A stretch of 64,000 nt of DNA from Lachnospiraceae bacterium OM04-12BH (GTDB lineage Bacteria > Bacillota > Clostridia > Lachnospirales > Lachnospiraceae): positions 4,119 to 68,118 of the forward strand of contig QULQ01000015.1 of assembly GCA_003490145.1 (NCBI GenBank), given 5' to 3'. The notes beneath the pieces were generated by a model. That model was given only the letters and a program-made list of their open reading frames with translations. It was not told the DNA's origin and did not search any database. Made by a program: the position numbers and the translations under genes. Shown here piece after piece: positions 8,739 through 16,804 of this stretch (position 1 is the stretch's first letter; the number at the start of each line of letters is the position of its first letter).

Positions 8739-9589
8739 AAAACGGAATTGAAGCTATGATTACGGACATTACAGCCACTACCGCCGAAGCGGAGGACTAC
8801 ACAGGCGAGGACGGGCTTTTATACTGCGGTAAGTGCCATACGCCCAAAGAAGCCTATTTTGCAGAGGGAAAGACTTGTTTCGGGCGTGACCGCCACCCGG
8901 CAGAGTGCGACTGCCAGCGGGCAGCCCGTGAAAAGCAGCAAGCCGCCGAAAGCCGACAGAAGCACCTTGAAAAAGTGGAGGACTTGAAACGCCGGGGCTT
9001 TACCGACCCTGCTATGCGGAACTGGACATTTGAGCATGACAACGGCAGAAACCCGCAGACCGAAACCGCCCGCTTTTATGTGGAGAGCTGGGAAACCATG
9101 CAGGCTGAAAATATCGGCTACCTGTTTTGGGGCGGCGTGGGGACGGGAAAAAGCTACCTTGCCGCCTGTATCGCCAACGCCCTTATGGAAAAAGAGGTTG
9201 CCGTCTGCATGACAAACTTTGCAACGATACTGGGTGACCTTGCCGCCAGCTTTGAGGGCAGGAACGAATATATTTCCCGCCTTTGCAGCTACCCTCTGCT
9301 GATACTTGATGATTTCGGTATGGAGCGAGGAACAGAATACGGGCTGGAACAGGTTTACAGCGTGATTGACAGCCGTTACCGAAGCGGCAAGCCGCTGATC
9401 GCCACGACCAACCTCACGCTGGAGGAATTGCAGCACCCGCAGGACACGCCCCACGCCCGTATCTATGACAGGCTGACTTCCATGTGCGCCCCCGTCCGCT
9501 TCACGGGCAGCAACTTCCGAAAGGAAACCGCACAGGAAAAGCTGGAACGCTTAAAGCAACTGATGAAGCAGCGAAAGGAGAGCCTATGA
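8735..9589 (+). CDS. DnaC/IstB-like ATPase (helicase loader)
   Basis: The ATG overlaps the upstream stop (ATGA), giving 284 residues. An N-terminal Cys pair (YCGKC) and another (CDC) resemble the zinc finger of Firmicute DnaC-like proteins. The AAA+ core has Walker A GGVGTGKSYLA and Walker B LLILDDFGMERG. It presumably loads a helicase at the element origin together with the replisome organiser. ISTB partners of transposases share the fold, but no IS21 transposase is nearby. Confidence 0.9.
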   Translation: MKNGIEAMITDITATTAEAEDYTGEDGLLYCGKCHTPKEAYFAEGKTCFGRDRHPAECDCQRAAREKQQAAESRQKHLEKVEDLKRRGFTDPAMRNWTFEHDNGRNPQTETARFYVESWETMQAENIGYLFWGGVGTGKSYLAACIANALMEKEVAVCMTNFATILGDLAASFEGRNEYISRLCSYPLLILDDFGMERGTEYGLEQVYSVIDSRYRSGKPLIATTNLTLEELQHPQDTPHARIYDRLTSMCAPVRFTGSNFRKETAQEKLERLKQLMKQRKESL

Positions 9590-9774
9590 CAGAAACGAAA
9601 CAGACAAGCACCACCAAAACAGACCGCCGCCCGGACTGTGTGACGGAAATCCGCATGGGCAACTCCGTCCTTACCGTTTCCGGCTTCTTCAAGCAGGGCG
9701 CAACCGACACCGCAGCCGACAAGATGATGAAAGTGCTGGAAGCGGAAGCTGCTACACAAAAAACGGCGATTTGA
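9586..9774 (+). CDS. tnpW: TnpW-like transposon-encoded protein
   Basis: A 62-residue protein whose ATG overlaps the ATPase stop codon. The conserved part reads RMGNSVLTVSGFFKQGATDTAADKMMKVLE, quoted here only as landmarks RMGN and GFFKQGATDTAADK. This is the small protein found before tnpX in Tn4451-type and related gut mobilisable elements. Its function is not established; the position suggests a role in regulating excision. Confidence 0.75.
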   Translation: MTETKQTSTTKTDRRPDCVTEIRMGNSVLTVSGFFKQGATDTAADKMMKVLEAEAATQKTAI

Positions 9775-9816
9775 CCGACCATAAAGAAGCAGATTTGACG
9801 CTTTTGCCGCTATACA

Positions 9817-9869
9817 GACAGCCGCCCCATGTGGTACAATCAAGGTACGGAATAGTGGGGCTGGCTGTC
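9817..9869. promoter_or_regulatory. inverted repeat spanning the tnpX promoter
   Basis: GACAGCC (9817-9823) and GGCTGTC (9863-9869) are perfect complements, extended inward by CCCC and GGGG. A TACAAT hexamer (9835-9840) lies between the arms, 46 bases before the tnpX ATG. The dyad could be a recombinase or repressor operator. Confidence 0.5.
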
Positions 9870-9885
9870 GGAAACGGAGGATTTT

Positions 9886-11496
9886 ATGTTAAGACAGACC
9901 AACCAACAACCAATTACCGCCCTTTACCCAAGACTATCCCATGAGGACGAGCTGCAAGGCGAAAGCAATTCCATTTCCAATCAGAAGCGTATCCTTGAAA
10001 CCTATGCAAAGCAGAACGGCTTTTCCAATCTGCGCTGGTACACGGACGACGGTTATTCTGGTGCGAACTTTCAAAGACCCGGTTTTCAAGCCATGCTTGC
10101 GGACATTGAAGCCGGAAAAGTCGGGACAGTTATCGTAAAGGATATGTCGAGGTTAGGGCGAAACTACCTGCAAGTGGGAATGTACACGGAAATGATTTTC
10201 CCACAGAAAGGTGTCCGCTTCATCGCTATCAATGACGGAGTGGACAGCGCACAGGGCGACAATGACTTTGCCCCGCTGCGGAATATCTTTAACGAATGGC
10301 TGGTGAGAGATACGAGCAAGAAAATCAAAGCAGTAAAACGCTCAAAAGGCATGAATGGCAAGCCCATCACAAGCAAGCCTGTGTATGGCTACCTCATGGA
10401 CGAGGATGAAAATTTCATTATTGACGAGGAAGCTGCACCCGTAGTCAAGCAGATATACAACCTCTGTCTTGCCGGGAATGGTCCGACCAAGATAGCCCGT
10501 ATGCTCACAGAGCAGCAAATCCCCACGCCGGGAACGCTTGAATACCGCAGGACGGGCAGCACCCGCCGCTACCACCCCGGCTATGAGTGCAAGTGGGCGA
10601 CCAATACCGTAGTGCATATCCTTGAAAACCGGGAATACACAGGCTGTCTGGTAAATTTCAAGACAGAAAAACTTTCTTACAAAGTCAAGCACAGTGTAGA
10701 AAATCCCCCGGAAAAGCAAGTGATTTTCGAGAACCACCACGAGCCTATCATAGACACCCAAACATGGGAACGGGTGCAGGAGCTTCGCAAACAGCGCAAA
10801 CGCCCAAACCGCTATGATGAAGTGGGCTTGTTCTCCGGCATACTGTTCTGTGCGGACTGCGGCAGCGTGATGTATCAGCAGCGATACCAGACGGACAAGC
10901 GCAAGCAGGACTGTTATATCTGCGGCAACTACAAGAAACGCACCCATGACTGTACGGCGCACTTTATCCGCACCGACCTCTTGACCGCTGGTGTACTCTC
11001 CAATCTGCGGAAAGTGACCAGCTATGCGGCAAAGCATGAAGCCCGGTTTATGAAACTCTTGATTGAGCAGAACGAGGACGGGGGCAAACGCAGGAACGCC
11101 GCCAAGAAAAAGGAACTGGAAGCCTCCGAGAAACGCATAGCCGAGTTATCCGCTATCTTCAAGCGGCTGTATGAGGACAGCGTGACCGGGCGCATATCAG
11201 ACGAGCGTTTCACAGAGCTGTCGGCAGACTATGAAGCAGAGCAACGGGAGCTGAAAGAAAGAGCCGCTGCTATTCAAGCGGAGCTTTCCAAAGCACAGGA
11301 AGCCACCGTGAACGCAGAAAAGTTTATGAATGTTGTCCGGCGGCATACCAGCTTTGAAGAACTTACCCCTACTCTGCTGCGGGAGTTTGTAGAGAAAATC
11401 GTTGTGCATGAGTGCAGCTATGACGAGAACAAGACCCGCAGACAGGACATTGAGATTTATTATTCTTTTGTTGGCAAGGTGGACTTGCCCGAATAA
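9886..11496 (+). CDS. tnpX: large serine recombinase, TnpX family
   Basis: A 536-residue recombinase. The N-terminal resolvase domain has the catalytic serine in ALYPRLSHEDELQGESNSISNQ and the MSRLGRN motif. A recombinase domain follows (KPITSKPVYGYLMDE), then a zinc-ribbon with CADCG, CYICGNY and a later Cys (about residues 320-355), and a C-terminal coiled coil rich in Glu/Lys. TnpX catalyses excision and insertion at short GA-containing targets. It lies last in the element, directly beside the presumed right end. The gene is intact, so the element may still be mobile. Confidence 0.95.
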   Translation: MLRQTNQQPITALYPRLSHEDELQGESNSISNQKRILETYAKQNGFSNLRWYTDDGYSGANFQRPGFQAMLADIEAGKVGTVIVKDMSRLGRNYLQVGMYTEMIFPQKGVRFIAINDGVDSAQGDNDFAPLRNIFNEWLVRDTSKKIKAVKRSKGMNGKPITSKPVYGYLMDEDENFIIDEEAAPVVKQIYNLCLAGNGPTKIARMLTEQQIPTPGTLEYRRTGSTRRYHPGYECKWATNTVVHILENREYTGCLVNFKTEKLSYKVKHSVENPPEKQVIFENHHEPIIDTQTWERVQELRKQRKRPNRYDEVGLFSGILFCADCGSVMYQQRYQTDKRKQDCYICGNYKKRTHDCTAHFIRTDLLTAGVLSNLRKVTSYAAKHEARFMKLLIEQNEDGGKRRNAAKKKELEASEKRIAELSAIFKRLYEDSVTGRISDERFTELSADYEAEQRELKERAAAIQAELSKAQEATVNAEKFMNVVRRHTSFEELTPTLLREFVEKIVVHECSYDENKTRRQDIEIYYSFVGKVDLPE

Positions 11497-11505
11497 CCGC
11501 CCGAC

Positions 11506-11540
11506 CTATCCGACACAATGCGCAAGTGCCGGATAGGAAC
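11506..11540 (+). terminator. stem-loop after tnpX
   Basis: CCTATCCG and CGGATAGG form an eight-bp stem around a 17-base loop just after the tnpX stop; an AAAATTTTTT run follows about ten bases later. Probably a terminator near the right end of the element. Confidence 0.55.
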
Positions 11541-11580
11541 GGCAAAATTTTTTACACTTCTATTACTTCTTTATCGCACA

Positions 11581-11676
11581 TCAGTAAAGTCTCAGGGCAT
11601 GAAGCAGCTCATGGCTGGCGGCGTGGCACTGATCGGCACGACTCTGGTACCGCTGCTTTCTGGACTTTTTGATTAA
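11581..11676 (+). pseudogene. 3' end of a Maff2-type conjugative-element gene interrupted by the TnpX element
   Basis: The frame ending at TAA 11674-11676 reads SVKSQGMKQLMAGGVALIG and then TTLVPLLSGLFD. This is the C-terminus of the small Maff2-family membrane protein (VirB2/pilin-like) encoded in many gut ICEs. Only about 31 residues remain, with no start. It begins within 90 bases of the tnpX stop, so the element most likely inserted into this gene and its 5' half should lie left of the window. No other ICE transfer genes follow on the right. Confidence 0.65.
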
Positions 11677-11740
11677 ACTACGGTATTCTGAAATTGAAAG
11701 GAAACAGCATTCGACACAATCCGAAAAAGTCAATGAAAAT

Positions 11741-11777
11741 CAATATGAGTTGCGGTTTATAATCGCAAAACATATTG
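11741..11777. repeat. long interrupted palindrome upstream of the ATPase gene
   Basis: CAATATG-AG-TTGCG and CGCAA-AA-CATATTG are symmetric about base 11759 with a nine-base centre. The right arm overlaps the -35 element of the following promoter, so an operator is the simplest reading. Confidence 0.55.
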
Positions 11778-11803
11778 ATTTTTTTATGTGCTTGCGGTAT
11801 TAT
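11775..11803 (+). promoter_or_regulatory. promoter of the DUF4143-type ATPase gene
   Basis: TTGATT (11775-11780) and TATTAT (11798-11803) are 17 bases apart, 21 bases before the start codon at 11825. Confidence 0.65.
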
Positions 11804-11824
11804 GTAACCATGGAGGTGGTTCCT

Positions 11825-13036
11825 ATGATAAACAGACCGCTCTACATCGATAAGATTATGGCCTACACCGACACACCTTTTGTAAAAGTGTTGACGGGTG
11901 TTCGCCGCTGCGGAAAATCCACAGTCCTTAAAATGATCATGGAGAAGCTGCAACAGGAGCATGGTGTTTCGTCTGAGAGGATTGTCAGCATGCGCTTCGA
12001 TTCCATGGATTATGAGGATATGACAGCGAAGGATATGTTCAAGGCTGTCAAAGAAAAGCTAAATCCAACGGGGAGAACGTATCTCTTTCTGGATGAGGTT
12101 CAGGAAATTGAAGGCTGGGAGAAAGTAGTAAACTCCCTGGCAACGGATTATGATGTTGACCTTTATGTGACAGGCTCCAATTCCAGAATGCTGTCTTCGG
12201 AAATAGCGACTTACCTGACCGGACGATATGTTTCCTTCCGTATCTATACGCTTTCGTTTCAGGAATATCTGGAATTTAAAAAGCAGTATACACAGGTAAA
12301 GGATATCCATGCTGAACTGGCAGACTATATCCGCTTGGGCGGCTTCCCTGCAACGCACCTGCGAGAGTATTCACAGGATGAGGTTTATACGATTGTCCGA
12401 GATATCTATAATTCCACGATTTTCTCGGATATCGTAAAGAGAAACCAGATTCGCAAGATCGACCAGCTGGAACGGGTGGTTCGGTACACATTTGCGAATG
12501 TGGGAAATTCATTCTCGGCAAAATCAATTTCGGATTATCTGAAATCAGAGCATCGTTCTATCGACAATGAAACGGTGTACAGCTATCTGGAAAAGTTGGA
12601 GAAAGCATATCTCCTTCATCGCTGTTCTCGATACGACCTGCGCGGAAAGGAGATTCTGAAAACGCAGGAGAAGTTTTATCTTGCCGATACCGCTTTGCGT
12701 TACAGTGTGCTGGGCTACACACCAGACAGCGTCGCTTCCAGTCTGGAAAATGTGGTGTATCTGGAACTTTGCAGACGAGGATATACCGTGACGATTGGGA
12801 AAACGCCGGACGGTGAGGTCGATTTTGTGGCGCAGAAGCAGAATGACCGGTTGTATGTGCAGGTCACGCAGGAGATTAAATCCGAAAAAACAGAAAAGCG
12901 TAAATATGAACGACTGCTGGAAATCCGGGATAACTATCCAAAGTATGTTTTGAGAACCGATGAATTTGCCGGAGGAAATTACCAAGGCATTAAGAGTATG
13001 CACATTGCAGATTTTCTATTGAGCACAGAATATTAA
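11825..13036 (+). CDS. AAA ATPase with DUF4143 domain
   Basis: Start ATG 11825 follows GGAGGTGG; the longer upstream frame is rejected. The 403-residue protein has Walker A GVRRCGKST (about residues 23-31), Walker B TYLFLDEVQE and sensor TGSNSRML, then a C-terminal DUF4143/nuclease-like region with GEVDFVAQ. These proteins are widespread in gut anaerobes, often in many divergent copies within accessory DNA, and have no agreed function. Two terminators follow it. Confidence 0.9.
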   Translation: MINRPLYIDKIMAYTDTPFVKVLTGVRRCGKSTVLKMIMEKLQQEHGVSSERIVSMRFDSMDYEDMTAKDMFKAVKEKLNPTGRTYLFLDEVQEIEGWEKVVNSLATDYDVDLYVTGSNSRMLSSEIATYLTGRYVSFRIYTLSFQEYLEFKKQYTQVKDIHAELADYIRLGGFPATHLREYSQDEVYTIVRDIYNSTIFSDIVKRNQIRKIDQLERVVRYTFANVGNSFSAKSISDYLKSEHRSIDNETVYSYLEKLEKAYLLHRCSRYDLRGKEILKTQEKFYLADTALRYSVLGYTPDSVASSLENVVYLELCRRGYTVTIGKTPDGEVDFVAQKQNDRLYVQVTQEIKSEKTEKRKYERLLEIRDNYPKYVLRTDEFAGGNYQGIKSMHIADFLLSTEY

Positions 13037-13042
13037 CGATGA

Positions 13043-13113
13043 GGGCGGCGGTGAGCCGCCCTTTTTACATAGCCAGGTTTCTGATTGAAATTGGAGACCT
13101 GGCTATTTTTTTT
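13043..13113 (+). terminator. double terminator after the ATPase gene
   Basis: GGGCGGC-GGTGA-GCCGCCC runs into TTTTT (13043-13066). A second stem, AGCCAGGT and ACCTGGCT (13071-13104), runs into nine T residues. The second may also act for the opposite-strand gene ending at 13156. Confidence 0.85.
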
Positions 13114-13155
13114 GCCCTTTTGCAGGTGCACATGCAGGGGGACATTCACTATTCA

Positions 13156-13920
13156 TCAGCCCAATATTTTATCAATTAACTCTGACACAGATTTGACACA
13201 GCCTTCTGCATATTGCTTTACAGTAGCTGGAGAATGATGGAATGTATAACCATGCTTTGTTGCCCTTAACATATCAATGTCATTTTCAGCATCACCAATG
13301 GCGTAGACTTGTTCATGCATGAATCCAAGTTTCTGACAAAGGATGTTCATGGCGTTCCCTTTTGAACAGTCTCTCCACGCCATGTCAACATCCTGGATAT
13401 TTACAAAAGCTCTCACCTCCTGGTGATCTGACTTTTCCAGCCAGTCTGCAAAAGCTTTTGCAGATTTATTGTCTTTGAAATGGAATGACATTCCATAAAG
13501 TTTTTCCGTTTTTAATAAATCAATACTGCTAATAGGTGTTATTGGCAGGCTGTACTGCTTTTTTTGATTGCATGAAAATATGTTGTCTTTCGTATGAACT
13601 GTTAATGGTATATCCGATGCATATTCGTTTATTATTTTTTTGATTGCTGTAAATGATACAGGTTCTTCATGCAGTATTTGTTGATGACTATCCGCGATAA
13701 TACTCCCTGTACCGGCAATCATGTAATCAGGCAAAAGATATCCTTCCAACGGAGCAACTATCCATGGCAATGCTCTGCCGGAGTTAATTACGATCAGATT
13801 TCCTCTTTGCTGGAATTCCTTTATTGCATCTAAATCTGATTCCTTAAAATATGTTTTTCCATTATCAGAGAACAATATTGTTCCATCCATGTCTGTAAAT
13901 AAAATATTTTTCTGTTTCAT
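13156..13920 (-). CDS. Cof-type HAD-superfamily phosphatase
   Basis: Start ATG at 13920 follows an AGGGA site; 254 residues. HAD motif I is FTDMDGTILF near the N-terminus, motif II INSGR, and motif IV GDAENDIDML near the C-terminus, with a C2 cap between, as in Cof/YidA phosphatases of sugar phosphates. It lies ten bases downstream of the GntR-type regulator on the same strand, so the two are probably co-transcribed. A sugar-phosphate substrate linked to trehalose use is possible but not shown. Confidence 0.88.
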   Translation of the reverse strand: MKQKNILFTDMDGTILFSDNGKTYFKESDLDAIKEFQQRGNLIVINSGRALPWIVAPLEGYLLPDYMIAGTGSIIADSHQQILHEEPVSFTAIKKIINEYASDIPLTVHTKDNIFSCNQKKQYSLPITPISSIDLLKTEKLYGMSFHFKDNKSAKAFADWLEKSDHQEVRAFVNIQDVDMAWRDCSKGNAMNILCQKLGFMHEQVYAIGDAENDIDMLRATKHGYTFHHSPATVKQYAEGCVKSVSELIDKILG

Positions 13921-13930
13921 ATTTTCCCTG

Positions 13931-14656
13931 CTAAATTGATCGTCTTGTTGCATTATCCTGGAAGCTAAAGTAATCAGGGCGATGGCGTGACTGGGTATAT
14001 TCAAACATAACACCATCACTATTGTAAGTATGAGAGGTGACAACAGCCATACAGTTATAGTCTCCAAGATCCAAATATTTTTCATCAATTTCAGTCATCT
14101 TTTCTACGGTCATGATACGTTTACTTGTGACAATGGAAACTCCAAGAGTATTTTCCAGATAATCGTAAATCGACTTTTCTGCAATCTCTATCGTTAGATC
14201 TTTAGCAACGCTTTTCAAAAAATAATTATGGTTTAGAATAAGTGCTTTCCCATCTAAGTAATGAAGTCTCTGCAGATAATAAATCTCATCGCCAATATTA
14301 AAACCGGTTTTTGCAGCAATTTTTTTGTCTACTACCAATTCTGCAAAGTGAATTACTTTGGTTTTGGCTTTCTGGTTATTTCTCTTTGCAGATTCCGTAA
14401 ACGTTTCAATTGAGCCGATGGTAAATGAGGTCTGTAATGCGGGCTGGAAGATAATTCGTACCCCTTTCCCCTGCATCGTCTGTACATATCCATCGGCTAC
14501 CAGATCCCCGATGGCACGGCGAATGGTATTGCGTGAGCAGTCATATTCCTGCACCAGTGTATTTTCAGAGGGGAGAAGTTCCTGAAATTCATATTCTCCG
14601 GTCTCAATTTTTCTTTTCAAGTCTTTATAAATTTCTGCATATTTTGCTTTCGGCAT
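13931..14656 (-). CDS. treR: GntR-family regulator, TreR-like
   Basis: Start ATG at 14656 (MPKAKYAEIYKDLK), chosen because GGAGGA precedes it; 241 residues. The N-terminal winged helix (LPSENTLVQEYDCSRNTIRRAI) is a GntR HTH, and the rest is a UTRA-type effector domain. Start motif and length match TreR, the repressor of trehalose PTS genes that responds to trehalose-6-phosphate. It faces three palindromes around the promoter of a PTS gene on the other strand, which supports the assignment. The regulated PTS gene is truncated, so this may be a relic circuit. Confidence 0.82.
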   Translation of the reverse strand: MPKAKYAEIYKDLKRKIETGEYEFQELLPSENTLVQEYDCSRNTIRRAIGDLVADGYVQTMQGKGVRIIFQPALQTSFTIGSIETFTESAKRNNQKAKTKVIHFAELVVDKKIAAKTGFNIGDEIYYLQRLHYLDGKALILNHNYFLKSVAKDLTIEIAEKSIYDYLENTLGVSIVTSKRIMTVEKMTEIDEKYLDLGDYNCMAVVTSHTYNSDGVMFEYTQSRHRPDYFSFQDNATRRSI

Positions 14657-14734
14657 AAATTCCTCCACTTGTTTGAACATCCATCATTTATTATAATATT
14701 TACATATGGAAAGTCAAGAATCAAATAAGACATG

Positions 14735-14821
14735 ACTTATCTAAACAAGTTTTAAAATAAGCGTTGACATGTTTAAACAAGTGTGATATAACATAATCAC
14801 AAGAAAACTTGTTTAAACAAG
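14735..14821 (+). promoter_or_regulatory. TreR-type operators and promoter of the truncated PTS gene
   Basis: A perfect palindrome CTTGTTTAAACAAG lies at 14808-14821. Related sites ATGTTTAAACAAGT (14769-14782) and ACTTATCTAAACAAGT (14735-14750) precede it. TTGACA (14764-14769) and TATAAC (14787-14792), 17 bases apart, form a strong promoter whose spacer contains the middle site, so repressor binding would block RNA polymerase. Confidence 0.8.
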
Positions 14822-14862
14822 AATAAGCGCGCGAAACATTTATTTTAATAAGGAGAATCAAG

Positions 14863-15099
14863 ATGGGGAAGTATACAAACGACGCAAAAGAATTACTGCA
14901 CCTTGTGGGAGGAAGAGAAAACATTGCTGCAGTATCACATTGTATCACACGAATGAGATTCGTATTAAATGATCCGAAAAAAGCGGATATTCAGAAAATT
15001 GAAGCAATGAAAGTTGTTAAGGGAAGTTTCACACAGGCAGGACAGTTCCAGGTAATCATCGGGAACACGGTTTCAGATTTTTACAAGGAGATACTTTGA
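14863..15099 (+). CDS. treB: PTS EIIB domain, truncated trehalose/sucrose-type transporter
   Basis: The 78-residue frame is a complete EIIB domain with the phosphorylated cysteine in SHCITRMRF (residue 28). Full TreB proteins continue for about 380 residues as the EIIC membrane domain, but here the frame stops right after VSDFYKEIL. The bases that follow belong to a type I methylase gene remnant, so the gene was cut by a deletion or recombination. It retains promoter, operators and AAGGAG ribosome site and may still make a soluble EIIB, but cannot transport sugar alone. Confidence 0.8.
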   Translation: MGKYTNDAKELLHLVGGRENIAAVSHCITRMRFVLNDPKKADIQKIEAMKVVKGSFTQAGQFQVIIGNTVSDFYKEIL

Positions 15100-15309
15100 C
15101 TGACCCGTTCCATATGAGCGATGATGGAAAATCTCTCCGGCAATTTGATTATGAGGTCTGCAACCCTCCTTCAGCATGTGCTGAATTCGATGAAACCAAA
15201 CGGAAAAGCTGCGATTGTACTTCCAACTGGTTTCCTCACGGCAAAGAGCAGCGTCGAGGGCAAACTGCTGAAGCATATTGTAAACGAGAGACTTGCAAAA
15301 AAGAAGTGA
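15088..15309 (+). pseudogene. hsdM: remnant of a type I restriction-modification DNA methylase (HsdM)
   Basis: One frame starting near 15090 reads DTLTDPFHMSDDGKSL followed by QFDYEVCNPP, which contains the N6-adenine methylase NPP motif. A second frame then reads LLQHVLNSMKPNGKAAIVLP and GFLTAKSSVEGK, the conserved stretch downstream of NPP in HsdM. The two frames join at about 15167, implying an internal deletion with a frameshift. The piece begins exactly where the PTS gene breaks off, and neither the N- nor the C-terminal part is present. Confidence 0.75.
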
Positions 15310-15467
15310 GCTTGATATAATATGAATAAAAAGGCAAAAGTCACCGCAATGGTGTGGAAATAGATTTTGGCTGTTTCCATAAGGAGTAGATCGAGAGACG
15401 TTATCCTCAGTGGCTGAAAACGCAGATGTGTGATGCTTGCAGCAAGCTATTTGTATAAGCCGAAAGG

Positions 15468-15486
15468 CCGCAGAAATGCGGCTTTT
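15468..15486 (+). terminator. terminator before the methyltransferase operon
   Basis: GCCGCA-GAAA-TGCGGC followed by TTTTT. It closes the 15310-15467 stretch, which holds no intact gene; a short frame there (about 15393-15459) reads ERRYPQWLKTQMCDACSKLF and may be another gene scrap. Confidence 0.7.
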
Positions 15487-15499
15487 TCTAAACACATGA

Positions 15500-15551
15500 G
15501 TTAGCCAAACCTAACTTGTCAATGTGTGCGTGCTGGTTAGATAAATCTAAC
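15500..15551 (+). promoter_or_regulatory. promoter with two DtxR/IdeR-like palindromes
   Basis: GTTAGCC-AA-ACCTAAC (15500-15515) and the perfect palindrome GTTAGAT-AA-ATCTAAC (15536-15551) share the TTAG-N8-CTAA form of DtxR/IdeR-family metal-repressor boxes. TTGTCA (15516-15521) lies directly after the first box and the probable -10 (GATAAA, 15540-15545) lies inside the second, so binding would shut off the operon starting at 15571. Iron or manganese control is inferred from the site form only. Confidence 0.6.
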
Positions 15552-15570
15552 TATAAAAGGAGAGACAGCA

Positions 15571-16185
15571 ATGCGAGAACACAAGAATTTTTGGGACAGA
15601 AATGCAGGTCTGTATGACTGCTTTATGCGAAAAGACAGGGCAGTATACGAGAAAATGTATGAGCTGATCCGTCCGGTCGTGAAAGACAAAACAGTGCTGG
15701 AGGTGGCTACCGGAACGGGATTGATCGCCAAGCACATCGTAAAAGCAGCGGCACACATCGAGGCGACGGATGCCTCTCCGGAAATGATTACAGAGGCCAA
15801 ACGGGGGAATTACTCTGCGAAGCTGCGTTTTTCCGTGCAGGATATGTTTTCTCTGACATACGCGAGCAAATCATTCGATGTGGTAATCATATCAAACGCA
15901 CTGCACATTGTGCCTCAGCCAGAAAAATCACTGCGAGAGATCAAACGGGTGCTGAAGGATGACGGTGTGCTGATCGCGCCTACCTTTACGCACGCAGAAA
16001 ACTCATTTCCCGGCAAGGTCAAAGCCTTTTTCATGAATCTGGCAGGCTTTCCTCTCCACAGCAAGTGGACGAGTGAAGAATACCTAAAATTTCTGCAACA
16101 GAATGATTGGACAGTGCGAAAAAGTGTTGTTCTAAAGGCCTCTTTTCCGCTGACCTATACGGAATGTGTGAAATCGGAGGTGTGA
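15571..16185 (+). CDS. class I SAM methyltransferase (UbiE-like), first gene of the metal-box operon
   Basis: 204 residues; ATG follows AAAAGGAGAG. Motif I is VLEVATGTGLIAKHI at about residue 42, followed by IEATDAS and VVIISNALHIVPQPEKSL, the usual layout of UbiE/COQ5-type small-molecule methyltransferases. The next gene starts one base after its stop. It is read directly from the promoter with the two DtxR-like palindromes. Substrate unknown. Third codon positions look GC-richer than in the core chromosome to the right. Confidence 0.88.
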   Translation: MREHKNFWDRNAGLYDCFMRKDRAVYEKMYELIRPVVKDKTVLEVATGTGLIAKHIVKAAAHIEATDASPEMITEAKRGNYSAKLRFSVQDMFSLTYASKSFDVVIISNALHIVPQPEKSLREIKRVLKDDGVLIAPTFTHAENSFPGKVKAFFMNLAGFPLHSKWTSEEYLKFLQQNDWTVRKSVVLKASFPLTYTECVKSEV

Positions 16186-16186
16186 T

Positions 16187-16795
16187 ATGTCCTTCTTTGA
16201 AAACACCCGCAAGCCCGTAGGCTTTAGCGGGAAGATCATGGTTGCTATGATGAACTTTGGGCACAGCGCAATGGCAGCGTGGGGATTGCATTTTTTGCAT
16301 TCTGCCCCGGATGCCATGGTGCTGGACTGCGGCTGCGGCGGTGGAGCGAACATCAAAACACTGCTGAAGCTGTGTCCCAAGGGCAAGGTGCAGGGCATCG
16401 ACTATTCGGCAGTCAGTGTAGAAAAAGCGCGAAAGGTCAATGCAGGTGCCATTGCAGCAGGGCAGTGTACTGTGCAGCAGGCAAGTGTAGCAGAGTTGCC
16501 GTTTGAAGCGGATCAGTTTGATGTAGTGACCGCATTTGAAACGGTCTATTTCTGGCCGGAGCTTGCGCAAAATTTCAGAGAGGTCTATCGGGTGCTGAAG
16601 CCCGGCGGGACTTTTTTCATCTGTAACGAAGCAAACGGCGAAACAGCAAAAGACGACAAATGGACGCAAATCATTAACGGTATGACCATCTATACGGATG
16701 CTGATCTGAAAGTGTATCTGGAGCAAGCAGGCTTTGGCAGGGTTCAGAGTCATAAAAATAAAAAGGGCTGGCTGTGCGTCACAGCACAGAAATGA
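16187..16795 (+). CDS. class I SAM methyltransferase, second of the operon
   Basis: 202 residues with motif I VLDCGCGGGANIKTLL (residues 45-60), GIDYSAVSVEKA as the acidic strand-2 motif and VLKPGGTFFICNE as post-motif strand. It starts one base after the upstream stop, so translation is coupled. It is not a duplicate of its neighbour; the two share only fold-level motifs. Small-molecule methylation is likely, substrate unknown. Confidence 0.88.
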   Translation: MSFFENTRKPVGFSGKIMVAMMNFGHSAMAAWGLHFLHSAPDAMVLDCGCGGGANIKTLLKLCPKGKVQGIDYSAVSVEKARKVNAGAIAAGQCTVQQASVAELPFEADQFDVVTAFETVYFWPELAQNFREVYRVLKPGGTFFICNEANGETAKDDKWTQIINGMTIYTDADLKVYLEQAGFGRVQSHKNKKGWLCVTAQK

Positions 16796-16804
16796 GGTGC
16801 GATC

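Noticed and set aside
14735..14821. TTTAAACAAG repeats as a small CRISPR or transposon end
   Set aside because: Three palindromic sites around a promoter facing a TreR-like gene are explained as operators.
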